A DNA stretch of 64,000 nucleotides from assembly GCF_020687745.1 (NCBI RefSeq), contig NZ_JAJEWK010000011.1, positions 124,001 through 188,000 of the forward strand, written 5' to 3'. A program made the translations under genes and the position numbers. Of the stretch, positions 34,826 through 41,824 are shown one piece after another; the stretch's first letter is position 1; every line of letters starts with the position of its first letter. The notes beneath the pieces are model-generated. The model was not told the origin of the DNA. It was given only the letters and a program-made list of their open reading frames with translations, and searched no databases. The stretch comes from Chryseobacterium sp. MFBS3-17. Lineage in GTDB: Bacteria; Bacteroidota; Bacteroidia; Flavobacteriales; Weeksellaceae.

Positions 34826-35773
34826 ATGAACATTCAGCAATTGGAGTATCTTATCGCTGTAGATAAGTATAAGCATTTCGGAAAGGCCGCACAGGCCTGT
34901 TTTATAACCCAGCCTACGCTCAGTGCAATGATTCAGAAACTGGAAGATGAATTGGATGTTAAGATCTTTGACCGTACCACGCACCCTATACGTACCACAG
35001 ATGTGGGCGTACAGATCATAGAGCATGCCACGCGTGTGATAGATGCAGTGAATGAGTTGCGCAATAAAGCAGATTTACTGAATAATGTACTGGGCGGCAA
35101 GATCAATCTGGGCATTATCCCTACGGTTTCTTCCTATATCATTCCCACAGAGATTTTCGGGTTTTTAAAAGAACACCCGAAAGTAGAAATGACCGTGAAG
35201 GAAATGACCACGGATAATATCATAAAAGCCCTGAAATCCGGTGAGCTAGATGCGGGGATTATCTCTACGCCCTATGAGGGTGCCAATGAGTTTTCTCAGG
35301 ATTTCCTCTTTAACGAGGAGCTGATGCTCTATACCACAGACCAGACCATGAACGAAGACAGCTTTGTCATGCCAAAGGACATCAATGTAGAGCGGGTATG
35401 GTTGCTGGAAGAGGGCAATTGCCTGCGCACCCAGTTTGAGAATATCTGTCATTTGAAGGAGAACGAAATGAAACCCAAAAACCTGGAGTTTCTGGCCTCC
35501 AGTGTGAGCACTATGGTGCAGATGGTAGATAAAATGGGAGGTATTTCCATACTGCCGGAACTGGCTGCAGAGGAATTTACAGAAGCACAAAGAAAGAATG
35601 TCCTGCGTTTCCGCAAGCCATTTCCTTACCGCGAAATCAGCATTATTTATTATAAACCTACCTACAAGCAAAAAATCATTGATGAACTGGTGCAGGCCAT
35701 ACAGCAGTCTATGGAAACCAAGCTGAATTTTAATAAAAATCCGGAAGATTACAAGAGTGTTTCTCCGCAATAA
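34826..35773 (+). CDS. oxyR: Hydrogen peroxide sensor OxyR
   Basis: 315 residues, LysR family. N-terminal HTH (MNIQQLEYLIAVDKYKHFGKAAQACFITQPTLSAMIQKLE) and an effector domain with CLRTQFENIC, two cysteines nine apart, matching the redox pair Cys199/Cys208 of E. coli OxyR (CLRDQAMGFC). This pair separates OxyR from other LysR proteins. The frame begins at 34763, inside the catalase promoter; the ATG at 34826 gives the standard LysR N-terminus. Divergent from the catalase gene. Confidence 0.93.
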   Translation: MNIQQLEYLIAVDKYKHFGKAAQACFITQPTLSAMIQKLEDELDVKIFDRTTHPIRTTDVGVQIIEHATRVIDAVNELRNKADLLNNVLGGKINLGIIPTVSSYIIPTEIFGFLKEHPKVEMTVKEMTTDNIIKALKSGELDAGIISTPYEGANEFSQDFLFNEELMLYTTDQTMNEDSFVMPKDINVERVWLLEEGNCLRTQFENICHLKENEMKPKNLEFLASSVSTMVQMVDKMGGISILPELAAEEFTEAQRKNVLRFRKPFPYREISIIYYKPTYKQKIIDELVQAIQQSMETKLNFNKNPEDYKSVSPQ

Positions 35774-35794
35774 ATTTTTTGGAAGAAAAGGTTT

Positions 35795-35825
35795 TTTGCC
35801 GTGTGAAAAATAGTCTGTAAATTTG
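35795..35825 (+). promoter_or_regulatory. Promoter of metK
   Basis: TTTG (35795-35798), N19, TAAATTTG (35818-35825): consensus. Transcription should begin near 35831, exactly where the riboswitch core starts. Confidence 0.75.
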
Positions 35826-35830
35826 CACCG

Positions 35831-35890
35831 ATTTATCAGAGGAAAAATTTGACTGATTGCAACCTCAGAAAAAAAATGCTAAAACAGAAT
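35831..35890 (+). ncRNA. SAM-II-like riboswitch in the metK leader
   Basis: Core reads ATCAGAGG, then ATTTGACTGATTGCAACCTC, then an A-rich linker and ATGCTAAAACAG. Stem P1 is TCaGAGG (35836-35842) with CCTCaGA (35863-35869), one A-A mismatch. CTG (35853-35855) can pair with CAG (35885-35887) to give an H-type pseudoknot. The order stem, UUUGA loop, AUUGCAA, A-rich linker, UGCUAAAA matches the SAM-II class. It should bind S-adenosylmethionine and turn metK down. The 67 bases from 35891 to the ATG are U-rich. Confidence 0.72.
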
Positions 35891-35957
35891 TTCTATTTCT
35901 TTCTGGCTGTTTTCTTTTCAGATTTTCCTGGTTTTTTAACTTTTTTAAAACATAATT

Positions 35958-37241
35958 ATGTCATATTTATTTACGTCTGAATCCGTTTCAGAAGGACATC
36001 CGGATAAAATATCCGACCAGATTTCAGATGCGCTTATTGATAATTTTTTGGCTTACGACCGTAACTCAAAGGTGGCCTGCGAAACTCTGGTAACCACCGG
36101 ACAGGTAGTTTTGGCGGGAGAAGTAAAGTCTGAAGCGTATCTGGATGTTCAGGAAATTGCCCGCAAGGTCATCAACCGGATCGGTTATACCAAAAGTGAA
36201 TATATGTTTAATGGGGATTCCTGCGGCATCATCTCTGCCATACATGAGCAGTCTCCGGATATCAATCAGGGTGTAGACCGCGTGGCAGATGATGCTGATC
36301 CCGAAGCGAAAGCCAATAGCCAGGGTGCAGGTGACCAGGGAATGATGTTCGGGTATGCCACCAGCGAAACCGACAATTATATGCCTCTTGCACTGGATCT
36401 GGCACACACCATTCTGAAAGAACTTGCTGTACTGAGAAGAGAAAATGATGCCGTAAAATACCTTCGTCCGGATGCAAAATCCCAGGTGACCATCGAATAT
36501 TCAGATGACCACAAACCGGTGAGAATTGATACTATTGTGATTTCTACCCAACATGATGATTTCGATAATGAAGAGGTGATGCTGGCGAAGATTAAAAAAG
36601 ACATGATAGAAATCCTGATGCCGAAAGTCATTGCAGCACAGAAGCCGGAGATTCAGAAATTGTTTAATGACCAGATTCAATACCACATCAATCCTACCGG
36701 TAAATTCGTAATCGGCGGCCCTCATGGGGATACCGGACTTACCGGAAGAAAAATCATTGTAGATACGTACGGCGGTAAAGGCGCACATGGAGGTGGAGCC
36801 TTCTCCGGGAAAGATCCGTCTAAAGTAGACAGAAGTGCCGCTTATGCCACCCGTCATATTGCCAAAAATCTGGTGGCAGCAGGTGTTGCAGATGAAGTGC
36901 TGGTGCAGGTTTCATACGCCATTGGTGTGGCACAACCTTGCGGTCTCTACATCAATACCTATGGTACATCAAAAATCAATATGACAGATGGCGAAATTTC
37001 AGATGCTGTTCTGAAATTATTTGACCTTCGTCCGTATGCCATAGAACAGAATTTGAAACTGAGAAACCCTATTTACGAAGAAACCGCTTCTTACGGACAT
37101 ATGGGCAGAGATTATTACGTAGGTAAAAAAATCTTTAACGAAGGAAAAAAGAACGAAAAAATCATCGAAAACCTGGAGTTTTTCACCTGGGAAAAACTGG
37201 ACCGGGTAGATGATATTAAAGCCGCATTCGGATTGGCTTAA
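35958..37241 (+). CDS. metK: S-adenosylmethionine synthetase
   Basis: 427 residues, makes SAM from methionine and ATP. Signature motifs: [21 protein letters not shown] at the N-terminus, [12 protein letters not shown] (about 114-125) and [16 protein letters not shown] (about 276-291). It is longer than E. coli MetK (384), the usual size in Bacteroidetes because of inserts near 160-200. A SAM-binding leader RNA precedes it and a strong terminator follows, so it is a single-gene unit. Confidence 0.96.
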   Translation: MSYLFTSESVSEGHPDKISDQISDALIDNFLAYDRNSKVACETLVTTGQVVLAGEVKSEAYLDVQEIARKVINRIGYTKSEYMFNGDSCGIISAIHEQSPDINQGVDRVADDADPEAKANSQGAGDQGMMFGYATSETDNYMPLALDLAHTILKELAVLRRENDAVKYLRPDAKSQVTIEYSDDHKPVRIDTIVISTQHDDFDNEEVMLAKIKKDMIEILMPKVIAAQKPEIQKLFNDQIQYHINPTGKFVIGGPHGDTGLTGRKIIVDTYGGKGAHGGGAFSGKDPSKVDRSAAYATRHIAKNLVAAGVADEVLVQVSYAIGVAQPCGLYINTYGTSKINMTDGEISDAVLKLFDLRPYAIEQNLKLRNPIYEETASYGHMGRDYYVGKKIFNEGKKNEKIIENLEFFTWEKLDRVDDIKAAFGLA

Positions 37242-37253
37242 TGCAAACGCTGA

Positions 37254-37286
37254 CTGCTTTATCTTCCGGATAAAGCAGTTTTTTTT
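37254..37286 (+). terminator. Terminator after metK
   Basis: Perfect 10-bp stem CTGCTTTATC / GATAAAGCAG, 5-nt loop, then eight T. Confidence 0.93.
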
Positions 37287-37316
37287 AACTTTACACCCGA
37301 TCACTAATCCAATTTC

Positions 37317-37805
37317 ATGAAAAAGTTTCCGGTCGTTTTACTTTTTTTGCTTGCATGGGGCACACAATTCAGCCAGGCACAACTGACCATGCACCCATTA
37401 ATCCATGCAGGGTATGTGTATCAGAATCAGAGTTTTGGTGAAATTGGCGGCCGACTGCTTTTTTTGGAAAATGATGATGTCATCTACCGCATTGGTGCTT
37501 CGGCATTGCTGGGTTCTGTAAACCATGAATTTGCAGCCATGCCCAAAGTCCAGGCAGATGTTCTGCTTAATTTTGAGCGGAATGTAGATTTTTATCACTC
37601 GTATTATTTTCTGGCGGGAGCAGAAGCAACCAGCAAGTATGTAGCACCCAAAGTTGGTGTCACGCTTTTTGGTTTACTGGACCTCACCGGGGGTTATGCG
37701 TTCCCGGTAAGTAAAACCGGACTGAATGGCAAGGAATTGAAAGGTCTTAATATTAACTTTACCCTCAATATCCCCGTAGTCATGATCCGGGAAGTGTTAT
37801 TTTGA
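37317..37805 (+). CDS. Small secreted protein, possible outer-membrane barrel
   Basis: 162 residues: signal peptide (MKKFPVVLLFLLAWGTQFSQAQ), then alternating hydrophobic/polar stretches rich in aromatics and glycine (IGGRLLFLENDDVIYRIGASALLG, LNFERNVDFYHSYYFLAGAEAT, YVAPKVGVTLFGLLDLTGGYAFP) that suggest an eight-strand beta-barrel or lipocalin-like fold. I do not recognise the family. Stands alone between the metK terminator and the sigma-factor gene. Confidence 0.65.
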   Translation: MKKFPVVLLFLLAWGTQFSQAQLTMHPLIHAGYVYQNQSFGEIGGRLLFLENDDVIYRIGASALLGSVNHEFAAMPKVQADVLLNFERNVDFYHSYYFLAGAEATSKYVAPKVGVTLFGLLDLTGGYAFPVSKTGLNGKELKGLNINFTLNIPVVMIREVLF

Positions 37806-37917
37806 TTATAAATTCAAAGAAATATTGAATTTTATGTTAAAGTGGCACCATATTAAAATTATGTTTATATTTACACCATAATATCTGAGCGTATAGAATA
37901 AAATTTACTTCTTTTTT

Positions 37918-37940
37918 AACCCCTTGCAATCTTTTGTCTC
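37918..37940 (+). promoter_or_regulatory. ECF-type promoter before sigma factor gene
   Basis: AAC (37918-37920) after a T-run, N15, GTCTC (37936-37940). This resembles the AAC...GTCT layout of ECF sigma promoters and lacks the housekeeping TAnnTTTG. It lies 47 bases before the sigma-factor ATG and suggests self-activation. A GC-rich patch (CCGGCCCGCCCGGGG) follows in the leader. Confidence 0.4.
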
Positions 37941-37987
37941 CGGCCCGCCCGGGGTGGATGACAGAGTAATTATATGAAGTAAATGTT

Positions 37988-38578
37988 ATGAAAAATAAGT
38001 CTGACAGCTCACTTATTTCCCAATACCAGTCCGGTGACGAAAAAGCCCTTGCCATTCTTATAGAAAGATACCAGAAGGAACTCTATTCCTTTATTTTTTA
38101 TAAGGTGATGGATGAAGATCTGGCCAATGATATTTTTCAGGATGCCTTCATGAAAATTATCGTAACCCTGAAGGATGGAAAATACAACGAAGAAGGAAAA
38201 TTCATTCTCTGGGCCAAACGGATTTCCCACAACCTGATTATTGACCATTACCGGCTGAAAGCAAAACATATCAAAGTTTCTGAAACCTCTTATGAAAATG
38301 AAGAATTTTCAATTTTTGACCTCATCCGTGAGCAGGACGAGAACGTGGAAGACCGCCTGGTGACAGAGCAGATCAACAGTGATTTGTTCCGGATGCTGAC
38401 CTATCTGCCGGAAAACCAGCAGGAAGTCATCAAACTTCGCTTTTTTGATGGACTGAGTTTCAGAGAAATAGCAGAGCAAACGGACTCCAGCATCAATACC
38501 ACGCTGGGCCGGGTGCGCTACGCGTTGATTAACCTGAGAAAAATCATGCAGGAAAACCACATAATTTTAACGCGGTAA
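37988..38578 (+). CDS. ECF-type RNA polymerase sigma factor
   Basis: 196 residues with region 2 (ALAILIERYQKELYSFIFYKVMDEDLANDIFQDAFMKII, then WAKRISHNLIIDHYR) and region 4 (LPENQQEVIKLRFFDGLSFREIAEQTDSSINTTLGRVRYAL), no region 3: an ECF sigma factor. No anti-sigma gene with membrane span is nearby; the next gene is a 44-residue basic protein. Homologues in this arrangement are common in flavobacteria and of unknown stimulus. Confidence 0.9.
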   Translation: MKNKSDSSLISQYQSGDEKALAILIERYQKELYSFIFYKVMDEDLANDIFQDAFMKIIVTLKDGKYNEEGKFILWAKRISHNLIIDHYRLKAKHIKVSETSYENEEFSIFDLIREQDENVEDRLVTEQINSDLFRMLTYLPENQQEVIKLRFFDGLSFREIAEQTDSSINTTLGRVRYALINLRKIMQENHIILTR

Positions 38579-38626
38579 CAATATTTTGAAATATGTGTCG
38601 TTTCAAAGTAAAACAAGCATTCGCCT

Positions 38627-38761
38627 ATGAAAAAAAATGACACTTTAAGCAAGAAATTGTTGAAACCCAGAAAACAAACCATCGATTTTTTATTGCAATA
38701 CTCCAAAAGTATTGAAACAGTGAAAACCAAAACTAAGATGGTGATTGTTAGTAAAAACTGA
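38627..38761 (+). CDS. 44-residue basic protein downstream of sigma factor
   Basis: A short frame: MKKNDTLSKKLLKPRKQT, then IDFLLQYSKSIETVKTKTKMVIVSKN, 44 residues. It is strongly basic, with a predicted helix around IDFLLQYSKSIE. Start context ATGAAAAAAAAT is A-rich as at other starts here. The sequence resembles, from memory, small proteins found directly after this sigma factor in many Chryseobacterium-group genomes, so I think it is a real gene. A role such as sigma-factor modulation is speculation. Confidence 0.65.
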   Translation: MKKNDTLSKKLLKPRKQTIDFLLQYSKSIETVKTKTKMVIVSKN

Positions 38762-38772
38762 TCTTTAATCCT

Positions 38773-38780
38773 TAATTTTG
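38773..38780 (+). promoter_or_regulatory. -7 element of YjjG-type gene
   Basis: TAATTTTG, exact TAnnTTTG match, 6 bases before the ATG at 38787. Transcription would start at or next to the start codon, giving a leaderless or nearly leaderless mRNA. Confidence 0.5.
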
Positions 38781-38786
38781 TGCTGT

Positions 38787-39482
38787 ATGAATATTCAGCA
38801 CATTTTTTTTGACCTGGACAATACCCTCTGGGATCACCGCCGCAATGCCTACCTTACCCTGAAAGAAATTTTTGCAAGAGAACGGGTACACGAAAAATAC
38901 AATATCGGTTTCGAAGATTTTCATAAAGAATACTTTACCATCAACGAACGCCTCTGGGAGCAGATCCGCGATGGCGAAATAGACAAGGAATACCTCAGAA
39001 AGCACCGGTTTTACGATTCATTTCTTTTTTTTGGTATCGATGATGCCGAACTGGCTGATGTCTTTGAGAATAATTTTCTGGATCAGATTCTGAACTATAA
39101 TGATTTGGTGGAGGGAGCTTTTGAGTTGCTGGAGCACCTTTCCGGTCAGGGCTATCAGTTGCATGTCCTCTCTAATGGTTTCCAGGAAGTAACAGCCCGG
39201 AAATGTGAATTGTCAGGAATTAAAAACTACTTCAAAACCATTACCAGTGCTGATGAAATAAATATCCGCAAACCGCATCCTGAAATCTATGAGTACGCCC
39301 TGAATAAAGCCGGTGCAGAAAAAGGGAACAGCGTGATGATTGGTGATGACTGGATTGCCGATGTGGAGGGCGGGAAGGCCTTCGGTATGCAGGTGATTTT
39401 CTTTGATGTATTTGATGATCATTATAAAGCAGACGGCGTACGGGTCATCCGGAAACTGAGTGAATTGATGGATGTTTTTTAA
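38787..39482 (+). CDS. HAD hydrolase, YjjG-type nucleotidase
   Basis: 231 residues of the HAD superfamily: motif I FFDLDNTLWDH (nucleophile Asp10, acid Asp12), motif II HVLSNG, motif III Lys in RKPHPEIYEYAL, motif IV GDDWIADVEGG. The N-terminal helical cap and FFDLDNTLWDH opening match YjgG/YjjG-like pyrimidine 5'-nucleotidases that clear abnormal nucleotides. The frame also opens at a TTG three codons upstream; the ATG at 38787 is preferred. Confidence 0.87.
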   Translation: MNIQHIFFDLDNTLWDHRRNAYLTLKEIFARERVHEKYNIGFEDFHKEYFTINERLWEQIRDGEIDKEYLRKHRFYDSFLFFGIDDAELADVFENNFLDQILNYNDLVEGAFELLEHLSGQGYQLHVLSNGFQEVTARKCELSGIKNYFKTITSADEINIRKPHPEIYEYALNKAGAEKGNSVMIGDDWIADVEGGKAFGMQVIFFDVFDDHYKADGVRVIRKLSELMDVF

Positions 39483-39565
39483 CCGGATAACATCTATAGG
39501 GGGTTTTCACTGCAGATGTCATTTGCAAAACATCTGAAGTAAAAGCAATATGCCGTTCACTTCAC

Positions 39566-39591
39566 AAAAAACCTTGCCGGCGGCAAGGTTT
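39566..39591 (-). terminator. Terminator of trpS
   Basis: Perfect 10-bp stem AAACCTTGCC / GGCAAGGTTT with 3-nt loop; on the minus strand it ends in TTTTTT. It lies just beyond the trpS stop. Confidence 0.88.
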
Positions 39592-39595
39592 ATCA

Positions 39596-40564
39596 TTACA
39601 TTCCTAAGCTTTCGCGAACCCTCTGCAGTGTTCCGGCCGCTATTTTTCTTGTTTTCTCAGCGCCTTCCTGCAGTTTGGCTTCCAGTTCGTCCCGGTGCTC
39701 CATATAGTAGGCAAACAGTTCGCGCTCCCGGCCAAAGCGTTCCAGAACCAGATTCAGGAGCTCGGTTTTGGCGTGGCCGTACCCGAAGTTGCCGGCCAGA
39801 TATTTTTGTCTTAAAATTTCGGTTTGCTCTGCGGTACCGATGAGTTCGTAAATGGCGAAAACCTTGTCGGTTTCCGGATCTTTCGGTTCCTCCAGAGATC
39901 TGGAATCGGTTTCAATGCTCATTACCTGCTTCTTGAGTTGCTTTTCCGGTAAGAAAATATTGATAATGTTGCCTCTGGATTTAGACATCTTCTGGCCGTC
40001 TGTGCCGGGCACATACATGGTGTTTTCCTGAAGCTCGGCTTGTGGCAGCACGAAAACATCACCCATTTGATTGTTAAAGCGGGCGCCCATGTCACGGGCC
40101 ATCTCCAGATGCTGAAGCTGGTCTTTGCCCACGGGGACAATTTCGGCATCATACAGCAAAATGTCTGCAGCCATGAGTACGGGATAGGTGAAAAGGCCGG
40201 TGTTTACATCCTGAAGCCGGTCTGCCTTGTCCTTGAAAGAGTGTGCCAGCGTAAGGCGCTGGTAGGGAAAAAAGCAGGAAAGATACCAGGACAGTTCGCA
40301 CACCTCGGGGATGTCACTTTGCCGGTAAAAGTAGGTTTTATCTGTATCCAGTCCGCATGCCAGCCAGGCTGCCGCTATTTCGGCAGTGTTCTGCTTCAGT
40401 TCTTCCGCATTTTTGATCTGCGTAAGCGAGTGCATGTTGGCAATAAACAGAAAAGATTCGTTTTCTGCTTTTTGGGAAAGTTCAATGGCCGGGATGATGG
40501 CACCCAGCAGATTGCCGAGATGCGGAGTTCCGGTAGCCTGGATTCCGGTGAGAATGCGTGACAT
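39596..40564 (-). CDS. trpS: Tryptophanyl-tRNA synthetase
   Basis: 322 residues, charges tRNA-Trp. Class I motifs: HIGH-type TGTPHLGNLLG (about 11-21) and KMSKS in GQKMSKSRGN (about 195-204). GKDQLQHLEMARD is the tryptophan/tRNA segment. The frame extends to 40627 but homologues begin MSRILTGIQATG, giving the start at 40564. Last of the minus-strand series ileS, dksA-like, lspA, trpS, but with its own terminator and one ahead of it, so probably separately transcribed. Confidence 0.95.
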   Translation of the reverse strand: MSRILTGIQATGTPHLGNLLGAIIPAIELSQKAENESFLFIANMHSLTQIKNAEELKQNTAEIAAAWLACGLDTDKTYFYRQSDIPEVCELSWYLSCFFPYQRLTLAHSFKDKADRLQDVNTGLFTYPVLMAADILLYDAEIVPVGKDQLQHLEMARDMGARFNNQMGDVFVLPQAELQENTMYVPGTDGQKMSKSRGNIINIFLPEKQLKKQVMSIETDSRSLEEPKDPETDKVFAIYELIGTAEQTEILRQKYLAGNFGYGHAKTELLNLVLERFGRERELFAYYMEHRDELEAKLQEGAEKTRKIAAGTLQRVRESLGM

Positions 40565-40610
40565 AATCGTAAATTTGTAGTTGCAATATTGTTCTGCGAA
40601 AATAAGCAAA

Positions 40611-40641
40611 AGAAAAACTTCAGGCAACGCACTGAAGTTTT
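40611..40641 (-). terminator. Terminator of lspA
   Basis: Perfect 10-bp stem AAAACTTCAG / CTGAAGTTTT, 8-nt loop, followed on the minus strand by TTTCTTTT. Lies between the lspA stop and the trpS start. Confidence 0.85.
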
Positions 40642-40666
40642 GATATCCATATAAGATGATATATTT

Positions 40667-41308
40667 TTAAAAATCCAACCCGTTTGGAAATGCTTTTTTC
40701 CTGAAAATAAAAAGTAACGCGGCTCCTACCGTAATGGCAGAATCGGCAATATTAAAGATGTATTTGAAGAATTCAATGTGTTTTCCGCCAATCACCGGCC
40801 AGCTTTCCGGTACGTACCAGTCTACCAGAGGGAAGTGCAGCATATCTACCACACACCCTTTCATGAAGGAGGAATAGCCGTTCCCGAAGGCAGTTACCTG
40901 GGAAATTCCACCATAATCAATCCATCTGCCGATGCTTTCATCATATACGGTTCCGCTGTCGAAGATCATTCCGTAGAACATGCCGTCTATGAGATTTCCA
41001 ATGGCTCCGGCAAAAATCATGGACATGGGCAGCAGCAGGTAGTTGCTGTTACGGCCTTCTTTTATCCATTTACTGAAGAGGTACACCATCCCGCCAATCA
41101 GAAAAATGCGGATGATGACCAGAAGATATTTGCCCAGCAGTCCTCCAAAATGAAACCCGTATGCCATGCCAGGATTTTCCACAAAGGTGAGTTTGAAACC
41201 GGGAAAAACATCTACACTTTCCCCCAGGTGAAAAGTGGTTTTAATGTAAAATTTGGAAATCTGATCGATTAATAAGATGATGATCGTGACAAGGGCGATT
41301 TTCTTCAT
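40667..41308 (-). CDS. lspA: Lipoprotein signal peptidase
   Basis: 213 residues, inner-membrane aspartyl peptidase that removes signal peptides from diacylglyceryl prolipoproteins. Four membrane helices; catalytic aspartates in AGAIGNLIDGM and FNIADSAITVG, with NPGMAYG as the first conserved box. It is longer than E. coli LspA (164) because of a periplasmic insertion between the two Asp boxes (about 115-170), common in Bacteroidetes. It serves the many lipoproteins encoded in this window (BamD, LptE, copper-module and pigment-locus proteins). Confidence 0.94.
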   Translation of the reverse strand: MKKIALVTIIILLIDQISKFYIKTTFHLGESVDVFPGFKLTFVENPGMAYGFHFGGLLGKYLLVIIRIFLIGGMVYLFSKWIKEGRNSNYLLLPMSMIFAGAIGNLIDGMFYGMIFDSGTVYDESIGRWIDYGGISQVTAFGNGYSSFMKGCVVDMLHFPLVDWYVPESWPVIGGKHIEFFKYIFNIADSAITVGAALLFIFRKKAFPNGLDF

Positions 41309-41339
41309 TGGGAAATTCTGAAATGGTGAACACAGAGAG

Positions 41340-41364
41340 GAGAGACCGTTTTTGGCGGTCTCTC
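41340..41364. other. Hairpin between dksA-like gene and lspA
   Basis: Perfect stem GAGAGACCG / CGGTCTCTC with 7-nt loop TTTTTGG in the 76-base gap. No T-run follows on either strand, so it is not a standard terminator; it could stabilise the mRNA end or dampen lspA expression. Confidence 0.5.
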
Positions 41365-41384
41365 AGGTGTGCTCAGGTCGTATA

Positions 41385-41765
41385 TTATCGTTGCATATTT
41401 TTGGCTTCAATGCTCAGCGTGGCGTGTGGTACCGCTCTCAGCCTTTCTTTGCCGATGAGTTTTCCGGTGACCCTGCAGATGCCGTAGGTTTTGTTTTCAA
41501 TACGGATCAGAGCGTTCTTCAGGTCCCGCACAAACTTTTCCTGTCTGCCGGCCAGAATGGCGTTCTGTTCCTTACTCAGGGTTTCCGCTCCCTCTTCAAA
41601 TGCCTTGAAGGTGGGCGAGGTATCATCGGTGCCGTTATTCTGGTCATTGATGAAACTTTCGCGGATGAGTGCCAGATCTTTTTCTGCTTTTTCTATTTTT
41701 TGTTGAATGAGTTCTTTAAATTCCTGCAAATCTGCATCGCTATAGCGTTGTCTTTCTTCTGCCAT
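41385..41765 (-). CDS. DksA/TraR family protein with degenerate zinc finger
   Basis: 126 residues: N-terminal coiled coil (LQEFKELIQQKIEKAEKDLALIRESF), acidic turn (NDQNNGTDDTSP, where DksA has its tip aspartates), then a C-terminal domain in place of the zinc finger. Only one of the four zinc cysteines remains (YGICRVTGKLIGKERL). The family binds the RNA polymerase secondary channel. The position between ileS and lspA is conserved in Bacteroidetes, so it is a core gene. Confidence 0.87.
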   Translation of the reverse strand: MAEERQRYSDADLQEFKELIQQKIEKAEKDLALIRESFINDQNNGTDDTSPTFKAFEEGAETLSKEQNAILAGRQEKFVRDLKNALIRIENKTYGICRVTGKLIGKERLRAVPHATLSIEAKNMQR

Positions 41766-41771
41766 GTCTGT

Positions 41772-41800
41772 TAAATTTATTGGTTCCGAAGAGCATCAAA
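41772..41800 (-). promoter_or_regulatory. Promoter of dksA-like gene
   Basis: Minus strand: TTTG (41800-41797), N17, TAAATTTA (41779-41772). The -7 box has A in place of the final G. Lies 7 bases before the ATG. Confidence 0.4.
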
Positions 41801-41824
41801 GCAAATTATGCTGCTTTAATGATT

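Noticed and set aside
34712-35026. N-terminal extension of the catalase frame
   Set aside because: It runs through the divergent control region and into oxyR; catalases start near MKTEPL and the promoter lies inside the extension.
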